Under the pieces are notes generated by a model. That model did not search any database and was not told where the DNA came from. It was given only the letters and a program-made list of their open reading frames with translations. 64,000 bases of DNA from Corynebacterium uropygiale (GTDB lineage Bacteria; Actinomycetota; Actinomycetes; Mycobacteriales; Mycobacteriaceae), in assembly GCF_021568315.1 (NCBI RefSeq), contig NZ_JAKGSI010000002.1:124001-188000 (forward strand), in the 5' to 3' direction. Position 1 is the first letter of the stretch; every line of letters starts with the position of its first letter. Below are positions 7,437 through 16,636 of this stretch, in pieces. The translations under genes were made by a program, and so were the position numbers.

Positions 7437-9067
7437 TGAGCGCTCTCCTTGACTGTGCCCGCCAGTGGGCGGAGCACGACCCCGATCCGAGCACCAAGGA
7501 GGAGCTGCTCGCGCTCATCGACGCCGAGGACGAAGAAGAGCTGGCCACCCGCTTCGCGGGGCCCCTCTCCTTCGGCACGGCCGGGCTGCGCGGGAAGATC
7601 GCCGCCGGTGAGTCCTGCATGAATCAGGCGACCGTGATGAAAGCGACGGCCGGCTTGGCGGCGTGGCTCACCTCGAAGGTGGAGGAGCCCGTCGTCGTGG
7701 TGGGATGCGATGCCCGTCATGGCTCCGCCCAATTCCACCGCGCGACCTGCGGCGTGCTGGCCGCAGCGGGGTGCAAGGTTCTGGCCCTGCCGACCCAACT
7801 TCCCACCCCGGTGACCTCCGCGAGTGTGCGCCACTACGACGCCGATGCAGGCATCATGGTGACCGCGAGCCACAACCCGCCGCAGGATAACGGCTACAAG
7901 GTCTACCTGGGCGGCCGGATCTGCGCGGAGGACGCCGAGCGAGGTGTGCAGCTCATCTCCCCGGCGGATCGTGAGATCGCCGATTGCATCGCGGCCACCC
8001 CGCCTGCCGACCAGATTCCCCAGTCCTCCGAGGGAATCACCCAGCTGGGGGACGAGGCACTCGAGGCCTACCTGGAGCGCGTCTGCTCCCTCGTTCCGCA
8101 CAGCACGCGGAGCCTGCCCATCGTCATCACCGCGATGCACGGCGTGGGTGGGGCGGTGCTCGAGACCGCGCTGCACCGCTGCGGCTTTGAGACGGTCATC
8201 CGGGTGGCGGAGCAATTCGATCCCGACCCCGATTTTCCCACCGTCGCCTTCCCGAACCCCGAGGAGAAGGGTGCTCTCGACCTCGCCATCGCGACGGCCG
8301 AGCGCGAAGGCGCCGGCCTCATCCTCGCCCTCGACCCGGATGCGGATCGGTGCAGCGTCGCGATCCGCGAGGGCTCGACATGGACGCAGCTAAGTGGCGA
8401 CCGTGTGGGAGCACTCCTCGGCGAGGACTGCGCCCGCCGCTGGGAGAGCGAGGGACAGAAGGACCAGGACACCATGGCGTGCTCCATCGTGAGCTCGCGC
8501 ATCCTCGAGCGCATCGCCGAGGCTCATGGCCTGTCCTTCCAACCGACCCTCACCGGCTTCAAGTGGATCGGCCGGACGCCGGGCCTCGTCTTTGGATACG
8601 AGGAGGCGCTGGGCTACTGCACCGACCCGCGCTATGTGCGCGATAAGGACGGCGTGAGCGCCTGCCTGCGCGTCGCGGACCTGGCCTCCCGCATGGACCT
8701 CGCCCAGCTGGGCCAGGAGATCGATGCAGCATACGGGGTTTACCTCACCCGCCCGCTGACCCTCCGGTTCAGCGACCCCGCCCAGATCCGCGAGAGCCTC
8801 GCGGCCGTCATGGACAATCCCCCGCAGTCCCTCGGCGGCAGCCGGGTGACGGCGACGACGGACCTCTCCACCGGCTACCGGGGACTTCCCGGCACCCCGG
8901 GCATGGTGCTGGACATGGAGAGCGGAGACCGCGTGGTCATTCGTCCCTCCGGTACGGAGCCAAAGCTCAAGTGCTACCTCGAGACCGTTGCCCCTGATCG
9001 CGAGGAGGCCACCGCCCGCATGGACGCGGTGGAACGCGACCTCGCTCGGGCGCTCGGAGTGAACTAA
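7436..9067 (+). CDS. Phospho-sugar mutase, probable phosphopentomutase
   Basis: Alpha-D-phosphohexomutase superfamily enzyme of 543 residues. TASHNPPQDNGYKVY holds the catalytic phosphoserine (about residue 145), and DPDADRCSV (about residue 300) is the metal loop. RPSGTEPKLKCY near the C-terminus is the phosphate-binding loop. The family covers phosphogluco-, phosphomanno- and phosphopentomutases. Its place directly after deoC in a nucleoside operon argues that it converts (deoxy)ribose-1-phosphate to the 5-phosphate, which would bridge deoA/deoD to deoC. That is inference from context; no classical deoB-type mutase is present in the island. Two adjacent ATGs (7433, 7436) overlap the deoC stop; GAGGGG fits 7436 better. 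Confidence 0.85.
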   Translation: MSALLDCARQWAEHDPDPSTKEELLALIDAEDEEELATRFAGPLSFGTAGLRGKIAAGESCMNQATVMKATAGLAAWLTSKVEEPVVVVGCDARHGSAQFHRATCGVLAAAGCKVLALPTQLPTPVTSASVRHYDADAGIMVTASHNPPQDNGYKVYLGGRICAEDAERGVQLISPADREIADCIAATPPADQIPQSSEGITQLGDEALEAYLERVCSLVPHSTRSLPIVITAMHGVGGAVLETALHRCGFETVIRVAEQFDPDPDFPTVAFPNPEEKGALDLAIATAEREGAGLILALDPDADRCSVAIREGSTWTQLSGDRVGALLGEDCARRWESEGQKDQDTMACSIVSSRILERIAEAHGLSFQPTLTGFKWIGRTPGLVFGYEEALGYCTDPRYVRDKDGVSACLRVADLASRMDLAQLGQEIDAAYGVYLTRPLTLRFSDPAQIRESLAAVMDNPPQSLGGSRVTATTDLSTGYRGLPGTPGMVLDMESGDRVVIRPSGTEPKLKCYLETVAPDREEATARMDAVERDLARALGVN

Positions 9068-9079
9068 GAGAGGAAAAGG

Positions 9080-9111
9080 AAGGCCCGCCCCCCGTGAAGG
9101 GGGCGGACCTT
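9080..9111. terminator. Bidirectional hairpin after the mutase gene
   Basis: AAGG-C-CCGCCCCC, 6-nt loop, GGGGGCGG-A-CCTT. It lies between two convergent genes. Confidence 0.75.
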
Positions 9112-9154
9112 CGTGCTACCTCCTGCCCGCGCTAGGAGGTGTGAGCGGAGCGCG

Positions 9155-10552
9155 TCACTCAGTGGGCGCAGGCTGGGCCGCGTGCGCCCGCTCCGATCGG
9201 GCGAGGATGGCGTCGGAAATGACGTAGACCAGAGCGCCAACCACGCCGATGATGACGAGGATCCAGCACACCGTGGCCTGAGCCTCCGCCTCAGCGCCGT
9301 GGGCGGAGCTGAGGAAGCCGAGGAAGTTCGGGGAGAGGTCGATGAGCTTGGCGGTGTAGCCGATGCCCGCGGGGATCGCTATGTTGATCGTGAGGTTGTA
9401 GAAGCCGATGGCGATGCCCGACTTCGCCGCCGGGATCGTGCTCAGCGCGGAGTTCACGAGCGGGGCGTACATCGTCGCGAAACCACCAGAGAAGAGCACA
9501 ATCGCGAGGACGATGACCCACAGGGGGCCGTCGATGAGGGCGGCGATCAGCACCATCGCGAGGACGATCATGCTAAGCGCCAGGTACATCGTCTGCCGGG
9601 AATTGAGGACGCGCGCCACCCGCCCAGACAGGGCGCCGAGCAGCGCGCCGGTGGCGTAGCCCGGCGCCATGAGGAGGCTCGCGACGTCGAGGTTCATGCC
9701 GTGCAGATGGTGGACGGCATAGGGGACGACGAGGGTGGTGATGCCCATCTGGGTGGAGTAGATGATCGCCACCGTGATGAGCGCAAAGACGTAGCGCCAG
9801 TTTTTAAAGAACTCCGGGCGTACGAGGGCGCGGGGGTTGCGGATCACGTGCACGATGAAGAACACCAGGGCCACCACCGCGAGGAGCAGCCACGGGAGGT
9901 TCGGGGTGTTGAGGAAGAGCATGGCCGCCGTCGAGACCACGGTGATGTAGAAGAGGCCGAGGATATCGAGATGGCTGCGGGTGGATTCCTCCTCGGGGAC
10001 CTTCTTTGCCACGAAGGGAATGGCCACGAGCGCCAGGCACGAGAGGAGGAACATCGCCGTCCAGGAGATGTAGGTGGCGATGAAGCCGCTCGACAGCGTT
10101 CCGAAGAGGATGGCGAGTTGGAATGCCGAGGTGGAAAAGCCCAGGTAGGTCTTCTGATCCTTCTCCGGCAGGTGCTTGGTCACGTAGATGACGTAGAGCG
10201 TCTCCGCGGCGGCAAGGCCCGCCGTCTGGATGATGCGGCCTGTGAGAACGACGGACCAGCTGCTCTGCCCGACGAAGCCGATGATCGAGCCCACCGCCGT
10301 GAGGATAAGCCCCACGATGAGAAGCCGACGGATGGAGAAGCTATCGGCCAGCGCCGCGTAGACGACGGCGCCGATGCCGATAATGATGCCCGTGAGCGTC
10401 GCCTGAAGCGAGGCGGAAGAGGCCGAGAGGTGGAAATTCTCCTGGATCGCCAAGGCCATGAACTTGAAGCCATTGTCGATGATGAGGCTGAAGATGAAGG
10501 TGATGAGGAGAATGGGGACAGCGGCTTTGGGGGAGAGGATCTTCTTCGTCAT
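9155..10552 (-). CDS. MFS transporter, probably nucleoside or base carrier
   Basis: Major facilitator superfamily protein of 465 residues with about 12-14 hydrophobic segments. The first is AVPILLITFIFSLIID, and the C-terminal tail is charged. No single motif gives the substrate. The ATG at 10552 overlaps the deoD stop in the ATGA arrangement, so it is cotranscribed and translationally coupled with deoD. This suggests import of purine nucleosides or export of the released bases. The longer open frame running back into deoD is an artefact of GC bias. Family assignment is firm; substrate is inference only. Confidence 0.82.
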   Translation of the reverse strand: MTKKILSPKAAVPILLITFIFSLIIDNGFKFMALAIQENFHLSASSASLQATLTGIIIGIGAVVYAALADSFSIRRLLIVGLILTAVGSIIGFVGQSSWSVVLTGRIIQTAGLAAAETLYVIYVTKHLPEKDQKTYLGFSTSAFQLAILFGTLSSGFIATYISWTAMFLLSCLALVAIPFVAKKVPEEESTRSHLDILGLFYITVVSTAAMLFLNTPNLPWLLLAVVALVFFIVHVIRNPRALVRPEFFKNWRYVFALITVAIIYSTQMGITTLVVPYAVHHLHGMNLDVASLLMAPGYATGALLGALSGRVARVLNSRQTMYLALSMIVLAMVLIAALIDGPLWVIVLAIVLFSGGFATMYAPLVNSALSTIPAAKSGIAIGFYNLTINIAIPAGIGYTAKLIDLSPNFLGFLSSAHGAEAEAQATVCWILVIIGVVGALVYVISDAILARSERAHAAQPAPTE

Positions 10553-11262
10553 GACAGCGCCGCCAGGGGGAGAGCGAGTTCCATCATGGTGGTGAAGGCC
10601 TTTTCCCGTTCCTCCGGGGTGGTCTGCTCGCCGGTGACGAGATTGTCCGAGACGGTGAACACGCCGAGGGCCTCGGCCCCCGCCTCCGCCGCCACCGCGT
10701 ACATGCCCGCGGACTCCATCTCGACGCCCAGCACGCCCATGCGCGCCCAGCGTTCGTTGACGGTGTCGTCGAGGTTGTAGAACACGTCGGAGGAGAGGAT
10801 GTTGCCGACGTGGATGTCCACGCCCCGGCGATCCGCCTCCTCGCTGATGGCCTTGAGGAGTTTCCACGAGCAGATGGGCGCGTACGTCCCAGGGGTGTTG
10901 AAGTGCTCGACGAAGCGCGAGTCGGTGCACGCCCCCTGCGCGACGATGATCTCATAGGGGGCGAGGTCCGGCTGGAAGGAGCCGCAGGAGCCCACGCGGA
11001 TGATCCGTCGCGCGCCGAAGATGTGGATGAGCTCATGCGTGACGAGGGAGACCGAGGGGATGCCCATGCCGGAGCCCATGACGGACACCTCCTGCCCCTG
11101 GTAGAGGCCGGTGTAGCCGAGCATGTTGCGCACCTTGTTGAACTGCACGGTCTCTTCCAGGTAGGTCTCCGCGATGAACTTGGCCCGGAGAGGATCACCG
11201 GGGACCAGGACGGTCTCGGCGATGGGGGCGCCATGGGGATTGATGTGTGGGGTAGATGGCAT
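10549..11262 (-). CDS. deoD: Purine nucleoside phosphorylase, DeoD type
   Basis: Hexameric purine-nucleoside phosphorylase of 237 residues that converts (deoxy)inosine, guanosine and often adenosine with phosphate into base and (deoxy)ribose-1-phosphate. The N-terminal HINPHGAPIAETVLVPGDPLRAK and GSCGSF form the phosphate site. GVEMESAGMYAVA carries the ribose-binding Met-Glu pair, and VSDNL holds the catalytic Asp. The start follows GAAGGAGAGGTC. It is the first gene of a two-gene minus-strand unit with the MFS carrier. A promoter and a second copy of the candidate DeoR operator lie 55-105 bp upstream. Confidence 0.96.
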   Translation of the reverse strand: MPSTPHINPHGAPIAETVLVPGDPLRAKFIAETYLEETVQFNKVRNMLGYTGLYQGQEVSVMGSGMGIPSVSLVTHELIHIFGARRIIRVGSCGSFQPDLAPYEIIVAQGACTDSRFVEHFNTPGTYAPICSWKLLKAISEEADRRGVDIHVGNILSSDVFYNLDDTVNERWARMGVLGVEMESAGMYAVAAEAGAEALGVFTVSDNLVTGEQTTPEEREKAFTTMMELALPLAALS

Positions 11263-11316
11263 GACCTCTCCTTCGTGAGGGGGATAGTGCTCGGGCGAAT
11301 AGCGTGCTTAAGTCAC

Positions 11317-11345
11317 AGGCTACGAGCGTCGAGAACACCCGTCAA
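11317..11345 (-). promoter_or_regulatory. deoD promoter
   Basis: On the minus strand TTGACG (fwd 11340-11345), 17-nt spacer, TAGCCT (fwd 11317-11322). The -35 overlaps the first half of the candidate DeoR operator. Confidence 0.6.
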
Positions 11346-11366
11346 TATCCCCACTGACAAATGTTC
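11333..11366. promoter_or_regulatory. Candidate DeoR operator upstream of deoD
   Basis: GAACACCCGTCA (11333-11344) and TGACAAATGTTC (11355-11366) in inverted orientation, start-to-start 22 bp, matching the element before deoA/cdd. The strongest half is GAACA(T/A)TTGTCA. Confidence 0.65.
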
Positions 11367-11407
11367 CCCATGCGGGGGAGAGGGCCACCACACCCCACCC
11401 CAGCTGC

Positions 11408-11413
11408 TACATT
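11408..11413 (+). promoter_or_regulatory. Extended -10 of rimM (leaderless)
   Basis: TGC-TACATT, 8 nt before the rimM ATG. No Shine-Dalgarno sequence lies between them. Confidence 0.5.
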
Positions 11414-11421
11414 ACGTAGCC

Positions 11422-11922
11422 ATGGAGCTCATGATTGGCCGTGTGGTGAAGTCGCACGGAGTGCGCGGCGAGATCGTCGTGGAACCGACGACGGACGAGC
11501 CGGCGGAACGTTTTGCCGTCGGTGAGGTTCTTCGTGGAGTGCAGAAGAACGCGGAGCATCGACTGACGATCGCGGCGGTGCGCCCTCACCAGGGCAGGCT
11601 GCTCATCCGCTTCGAGGAGATCGCCGATCGCACGCAGGCCGATACGCTGCGCGGAACCCGCTTCATGGCTGCCCCGCGCGAGGACGAGGATGACGATGGC
11701 TTCTACGATCACGAGCTCGAGGGGCTGAGCGTGCTCCACGAGGGCACGGCCATCGGCGCGGTCACGGGTGTGTCGCATCTGCCGAGCAACACCCTCCTCG
11801 AGGTGCGCATGGACTCGGGCAAGGACTGCCTCATCCCCTTTGTCCACGCGATCGTCCCGGAGGTGGACCTGGAGAAAGGACACATCCTCATCACCCCGCC
11901 CGAGGGGCTGCTGGACCTGTAG
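11422..11922 (+). CDS. rimM: 16S rRNA processing protein RimM
   Basis: Ribosome maturation factor of 166 residues that binds S19 and helps mature the 30S head. MIGRVVKSHGVRGEIVVEPTTDEP is the conserved N-terminal RimM domain start, quoted here as the segment beginning at residue 4. The C-terminal half is a PRC-barrel with DCLIPFVHAIVPEVDL. The ATG at 11422 has no ribosome site but a TGC-TACATT box 8 nt upstream, so it is probably leaderless. The very long frame upstream is spurious, running antisense to deoD. It is followed 75 bp later by trmD, the usual partner. Confidence 0.94.
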   Translation: MELMIGRVVKSHGVRGEIVVEPTTDEPAERFAVGEVLRGVQKNAEHRLTIAAVRPHQGRLLIRFEEIADRTQADTLRGTRFMAAPREDEDDDGFYDHELEGLSVLHEGTAIGAVTGVSHLPSNTLLEVRMDSGKDCLIPFVHAIVPEVDLEKGHILITPPEGLLDL

Positions 11923-11997
11923 CCCGCGCCGTGCCCCCGCGGCAGGTGGGTGCGCGCCCGCGCGATGATTCGACGACACAACCTGGAGGAAGCCCCC

Positions 11998-12866
<869 letters not shown>

Positions 12867-12870
<4 letters not shown>

Positions 12871-13832
12871 CCCGCGTCGCTGGCCACCGCGTTGATGAAG
12901 GCCGCCCCGCGCGTGGCATCCGTCGAGCTCACAACGAGGGGAAGGCGGTGGTCCCGTGAAATGCGGATCCCGGGGCCGCGGCGCATGATGAGTCCCAGGC
13001 CGCGGGGGCCTAGCCGGACTCCCCACCCCGCCCAGGCGAGAGGCGTGACCACGCAGGGGCGAGCGGAGCGAATGCTCTCTGCGGGCAGAGTCCAGCGGGG
13101 CCAGCGCCAGGGGCCGAGAGCGATCCTCACCCCGCGGTGGGTGGCCATGATGGTGAGTCGGCTGAGCTGGACGAGCATCGCATTCATGGCGAGGAGAAGA
13201 ATGCCGAGCCCCACCCAGTGATCGGGGGCGGCCGCACGTCCCATCGCTCCGGCGGCGGGAGGGACAAGCAGGTAACACACATAGGCGATCTGGACGATGC
13301 TGATGGCAATCCAGAGTCCCGCCGGAAGCGTCACTGAGTCGCACCACACGGCGCTCTCTCCGGGATCAAGGCTGAGGCTGCGCGCGGGGGCGGTGTCCTC
13401 GGCCCCCTCGCCGGCGAGGATCGCGACGGCCAGAGCGCCGAGGACGGCAAGGAGAATGCTCGCGAAAAGGACAACGATGCCCAGGCGCTCCTCTCCTGGC
13501 GCCGGTGGGGAGCCGACGCCGACAGCGTTGAGAATCACGATTCCGAGGGAGAACACGGCGAAGAAGAGCGCCACCGCGGCATACATCGCGAGGGCCGTCC
13601 GCGGCGCCTGGCTGAGAAGGGCCCCGAAGAAGAAGGCGGTGAGCGCCAGCAAGTTGATGCAGGCGAAGAGGAGGAACACGGAGGGGAGCGCGAGCCCGCC
13701 GAGGTGGCCGTCGAAGCCTACCGTGGTGCTCATGGGGGAGGGAAGCCGCGGGCCGAGCGCGAGGCTCAGCCCGATGCTCATGCTCATCGGCAGGAGGACG
13801 AGCGCGAAAGCGACCCAGCGTCGGATGCTCAT
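12867..13832 (-). CDS. DUF1648-like membrane protein, GntR-linked
   Basis: An integral membrane protein of 321 residues with about seven hydrophobic segments. An early RLPSPMSTTVGFDG segment after the first helix resembles the LPdPvPvHF motif of DUF1648. The last 90 residues (beginning GVRIALGPWRWPRW) look like a soluble PH-like or beta-rich tail. It starts 3 bp after a YtrA-type GntR gene on the same strand, a pairing often seen for DUF1648 proteins. Function is unknown; a role in envelope stress or peptide resistance is only a guess from the regulator class. Its 3' end overlaps trmD convergently by 4 bp. Confidence 0.7.
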
Positions 13833-13835
13833 GGG

Positions 13836-14192
13836 CTAGCGCACTCCGCGGACACCCAGCCCCGCGACGAGGTCGGAGAGGCGGAGGCCTTGGTCGCGGG
13901 CGAGGCTCGCGAGCTCGTCGAGGACCTTGTCGACGGCGGTACGCTCCGGGCTCGCGGAGATGAGGACTGTCGCCCCGCGCCCCCGGCGGAGCTCGATGAC
14001 GCCCGCCTGCGCGAGCTCACGATAGGCGCGGAGCACTGTGTTGCGGTTGAGCGACAGTCCAGCCGCGAGATCCGAGGCGGAGGGCAGCTTGTCCCCGGCG
14101 CTGAGCGAGCCCTCCGCGATTTCCCGGTGGACAGCGGCGATGAGCTGCTCATAGATGGGCGTCGAGGAACTCGGGTTGATAGAGAGCAGCAT
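13836..14192 (-). CDS. GntR-family regulator, YtrA subfamily
   Basis: A compact 118-residue regulator with an N-terminal winged helix-turn-helix (PIYEQLIAAVHREIAEG, then LPSASDLAAGLSLNRNTVLR) and a short helical tail of about 45 residues. That size marks the YtrA subfamily, which usually represses an adjacent membrane or ABC operon. The start follows GGAAGGTGCCTC. The 125-bp gap to divergent tex holds its promoter; an imperfect palindrome ACTCTAAATAGT lies there at about 14225 and may be its own operator. Its direct partner is the DUF1648-like gene downstream. The ABC block beyond tex (16.6-19 kb) is another possible target. Confidence 0.85.
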   Translation of the reverse strand: MLLSINPSSSTPIYEQLIAAVHREIAEGSLSAGDKLPSASDLAAGLSLNRNTVLRAYRELAQAGVIELRRGRGATVLISASPERTAVDKVLDELASLARDQGLRLSDLVAGLGVRGVR

Positions 14193-14304
14193 GAGGCACC
14201 TTCCAGGAAAGGGGGAGTTGAACCACTCTAAATAGTAATTCCCCGCGGGGCGTCCGCGAGGATCACCCCCCGAGGCCGAGGGCCCCGCCCTCCCGCGCCC
14301 CCGC

Positions 14305-14310
14305 TAAACT
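14305..14310 (+). promoter_or_regulatory. -10 box of tex (leaderless)
   Basis: TAAACT, 7 nt before the ATG at 14318. No ribosome site is present. Confidence 0.55.
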
Positions 14311-14317
14311 ACACGGA

Positions 14318-16621
14318 ATGATCGCGAGAACGATTGCCACGGAACTCGATGTCGATGAGCACCACGTCGCCGCCGCGCTCACCCTCCTCTCCGAGGGGAA
14401 CACGGTGCCCTTCATCGCCCGCTATCGCAAGGAGATGACGGGTGGGCTCGACGACACGCAGCTGCGCCACATCGAGGAGCGTTCCACCTACCTCGCGGAG
14501 CTGGAGGAGCGGAAGGAAAGCATCCTTGACGCTATCGGCGAGCAGGATAAACTCACGCCGGAGCTGGAGGCCCTCATCCGCGAATGTGACTCCAAGGCGC
14601 GGCTCGAAGACCTCTACCTGCCCTTCAAGAAGCGCCGAAAGACCAAGGCGGATAAGGCGCGGGAGGCGGGGATCGATCCGCTCGTTGATGTGCTGGTCGC
14701 TCACCCGGAGCGCTCCCCGGAGGAGGAGGCGCGCTCCTATATCACCTCAGGCTATGAGGACACGGCGGCGGTGCTGGCGGGCGCCCGGGCGATCCTCATC
14801 GACCGCTTCGCCACCGACGCGGACCTCGTCGGCGAGGTACGCGAGTGCATGTATGCGACGGGGCGGATGCGCGCCAGGGTCGTCGAGGGCAAGGAACAGG
14901 AGGGGGCCAAGTACCGCGATTATTTCGACTTCGCGGAGGACTTCCGCTCGCTGCCCTCGCACCGGATCCTCGCGCTCCTGCGTGGTGAGAAGGAGGGTGT
15001 GCTGAGCCTTCACCTCGATGCCGGGGAGGCGGAGCCCTATGAGGGCATGATTGCCCGCCACGCGGAGCTGGATACCGCCACCTCGGAGTTCCTTGCCGAG
15101 GCAGTGCGCTTTGGCTGGCGGACGAAGCTCGAGGTCTCCTCGGGCCTCGACGTCCGTTCCCGCCTCCGCGAACGCGCGGAAGAGGAGGCCATCCGGGTCT
15201 TCCGCGATAACCTTAAGGATCTTCTCCTCGCCGCCCCGGCTGGGCAGCGCGCCACCCTGGGCTTGGACCCGGGCTATCGCAACGGGGTGAAGGTGGCCGT
15301 GGTGGACCCCACCGGCAAGGTCTGCGACACCGTCATTGTCTACCCGCACCAGCCGCGCAAGCAGTGGACAGAGGCCGTTCACACCCTCGCGACGCTGTGC
15401 GCGACCCACGGCGTCGAGCTCATCGCGATCGGAAACGGCACGGCCAGCCGCGAGACCGATTCCCTCGCCAAGGAGGTCGCCGATCTCATCGCCCAGGCGG
15501 GAGGTGCGCGGCCGACCCCGGTAGTGGTGAGCGAGGCCGGGGCGTCCGTCTACTCCGCGTCGGCCGTGGCCGCCCAGGAATTCCCCGACATGGATGTCTC
15601 TCTGCGCGGCGCGGTGTCCATCGCGCGCCGCCTCCAGGATCCGCTCGCGGAGCTCGTGAAGATCGAGCCCAAGGCCATCGGCGTGGGGCAGTACCAGCAT
15701 GATGTGAACCAGACGGCGTTGGCGCGCAGCCTTGATGCCGTCGTTGAGGATGCGGTGAACGCGGTGGGCGTCGACCTCAATTCCGCCTCCGCCTCCTTGC
15801 TTTCGCGGGTGGCGGGGATCAACCCGACGGTGGCCTCCAACATCGTGAGCTACCGCGATGAGCACGGCGCCTTTCCCTCCCGGAAGGAGCTCGGCAAGGT
15901 GCCGCGCCTCGGACCGAAGACCTTCGAACAGTGCGCCGGCTTCCTTCGCATCCGCGGGGGAGAGGAGCCGCTTGACGCCTCCGCCGTTCACCCGGAGTCC
16001 TATTCCGTTGTGCGCGCCATCGTCGCGGAGACGGGATTGAGCGTGCCGGAATTGATGGGGAACGACGCCGTCCTCGCGCGCCTCAACCCGGCGGCCTTCG
16101 TCGATGAGGAGCACGGTGAGCTCACGGTGGCGGACATCCTGGCGGAGCTGAAGAAGCCCGGCCGCGATCCGCGACCCGAGTTCCGCACAGCCCAGTTCCA
16201 CGAGGGAATCGAAAAGGTCTCCGACGTGAAGCCGGGCATGATCCTCGAGGGGACGGTCACCAACGTGGCGGCCTTTGGCGCGTTCGTGGACATCGGGGTG
16301 CATCAGGATGGCCTGGTGCATGTCTCAGCGATGTCCCGCTCCTTTGTCAGCGACCCGCACGAAGTCGTGCGCTCGGGCGAGGTAGTGAAGGTGAAGGTCA
16401 TCGACGTGGATGTGGACCGGCAGCGGATCGGGCTGAGCCTGCGGCTCGATGACGAGCCCGGCGGAGATAAGAAGCCGGCGCGCCGGGCCCGCGCGAAGGG
16501 AGATCACCAGGGGAAGAAGGCGGCGTCTCGGCGTCGGCACCCCTCGCGGAGGCGCGACGGGGGAGCCGCACCGCAGGGCTCGATGGCTGAGGCGCTGAAG
16601 AAGGCGGGATTTGGCCGCTAG
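14318..16621 (+). CDS. tex: Tex-family S1 RNA-binding transcription accessory protein
   Basis: Cytoplasmic RNA-binding protein of 767 residues with the full Tex layout: an N-terminal helical domain (EGNTVPFIARYRKEMTGGLD), then a YqgF/RNase H-like domain (LGLDPGYRNGVKVAVVD, about residue 310). Helix-hairpin-helix repeats follow (GINPTVASNIVSYRDEHGAF, about 505). An S1 domain comes next (MILEGTVTNVAAFGAFVDIG, about 640). The tail is Arg/Lys-rich. It binds nucleic acid and affects transcription and stress survival in other bacteria; its exact role is unsettled. It is probably leaderless (TAAACT-7-ATG) and transcribed alone, with a convergent ABC gene 16 bp after its stop. Confidence 0.93.
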   Translation: MIARTIATELDVDEHHVAAALTLLSEGNTVPFIARYRKEMTGGLDDTQLRHIEERSTYLAELEERKESILDAIGEQDKLTPELEALIRECDSKARLEDLYLPFKKRRKTKADKAREAGIDPLVDVLVAHPERSPEEEARSYITSGYEDTAAVLAGARAILIDRFATDADLVGEVRECMYATGRMRARVVEGKEQEGAKYRDYFDFAEDFRSLPSHRILALLRGEKEGVLSLHLDAGEAEPYEGMIARHAELDTATSEFLAEAVRFGWRTKLEVSSGLDVRSRLRERAEEEAIRVFRDNLKDLLLAAPAGQRATLGLDPGYRNGVKVAVVDPTGKVCDTVIVYPHQPRKQWTEAVHTLATLCATHGVELIAIGNGTASRETDSLAKEVADLIAQAGGARPTPVVVSEAGASVYSASAVAAQEFPDMDVSLRGAVSIARRLQDPLAELVKIEPKAIGVGQYQHDVNQTALARSLDAVVEDAVNAVGVDLNSASASLLSRVAGINPTVASNIVSYRDEHGAFPSRKELGKVPRLGPKTFEQCAGFLRIRGGEEPLDASAVHPESYSVVRAIVAETGLSVPELMGNDAVLARLNPAAFVDEEHGELTVADILAELKKPGRDPRPEFRTAQFHEGIEKVSDVKPGMILEGTVTNVAAFGAFVDIGVHQDGLVHVSAMSRSFVSDPHEVVRSGEVVKVKVIDVDVDRQRIGLSLRLDDEPGGDKKPARRARAKGDHQGKKAASRRRHPSRRRDGGAAPQGSMAEALKKAGFGR

Positions 16622-16636
16622 CTGCGGAGAGCCCGG

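Noticed and set aside
9113..10780. Long plus-strand open frame of 555 codons opposite the MFS gene
   Set aside because: It is antisense to a clear 12-helix carrier and to deoD. Its composition (Arg/Glu/His-rich) is the mirror of GC-biased coding on the other strand and no domain is visible.
10553..10930. N-terminal extension of the MFS protein to 591 residues
   Set aside because: The extra 126 residues are out-of-frame deoD sequence; the ATGA overlap at 10549-10552 gives a normal start.
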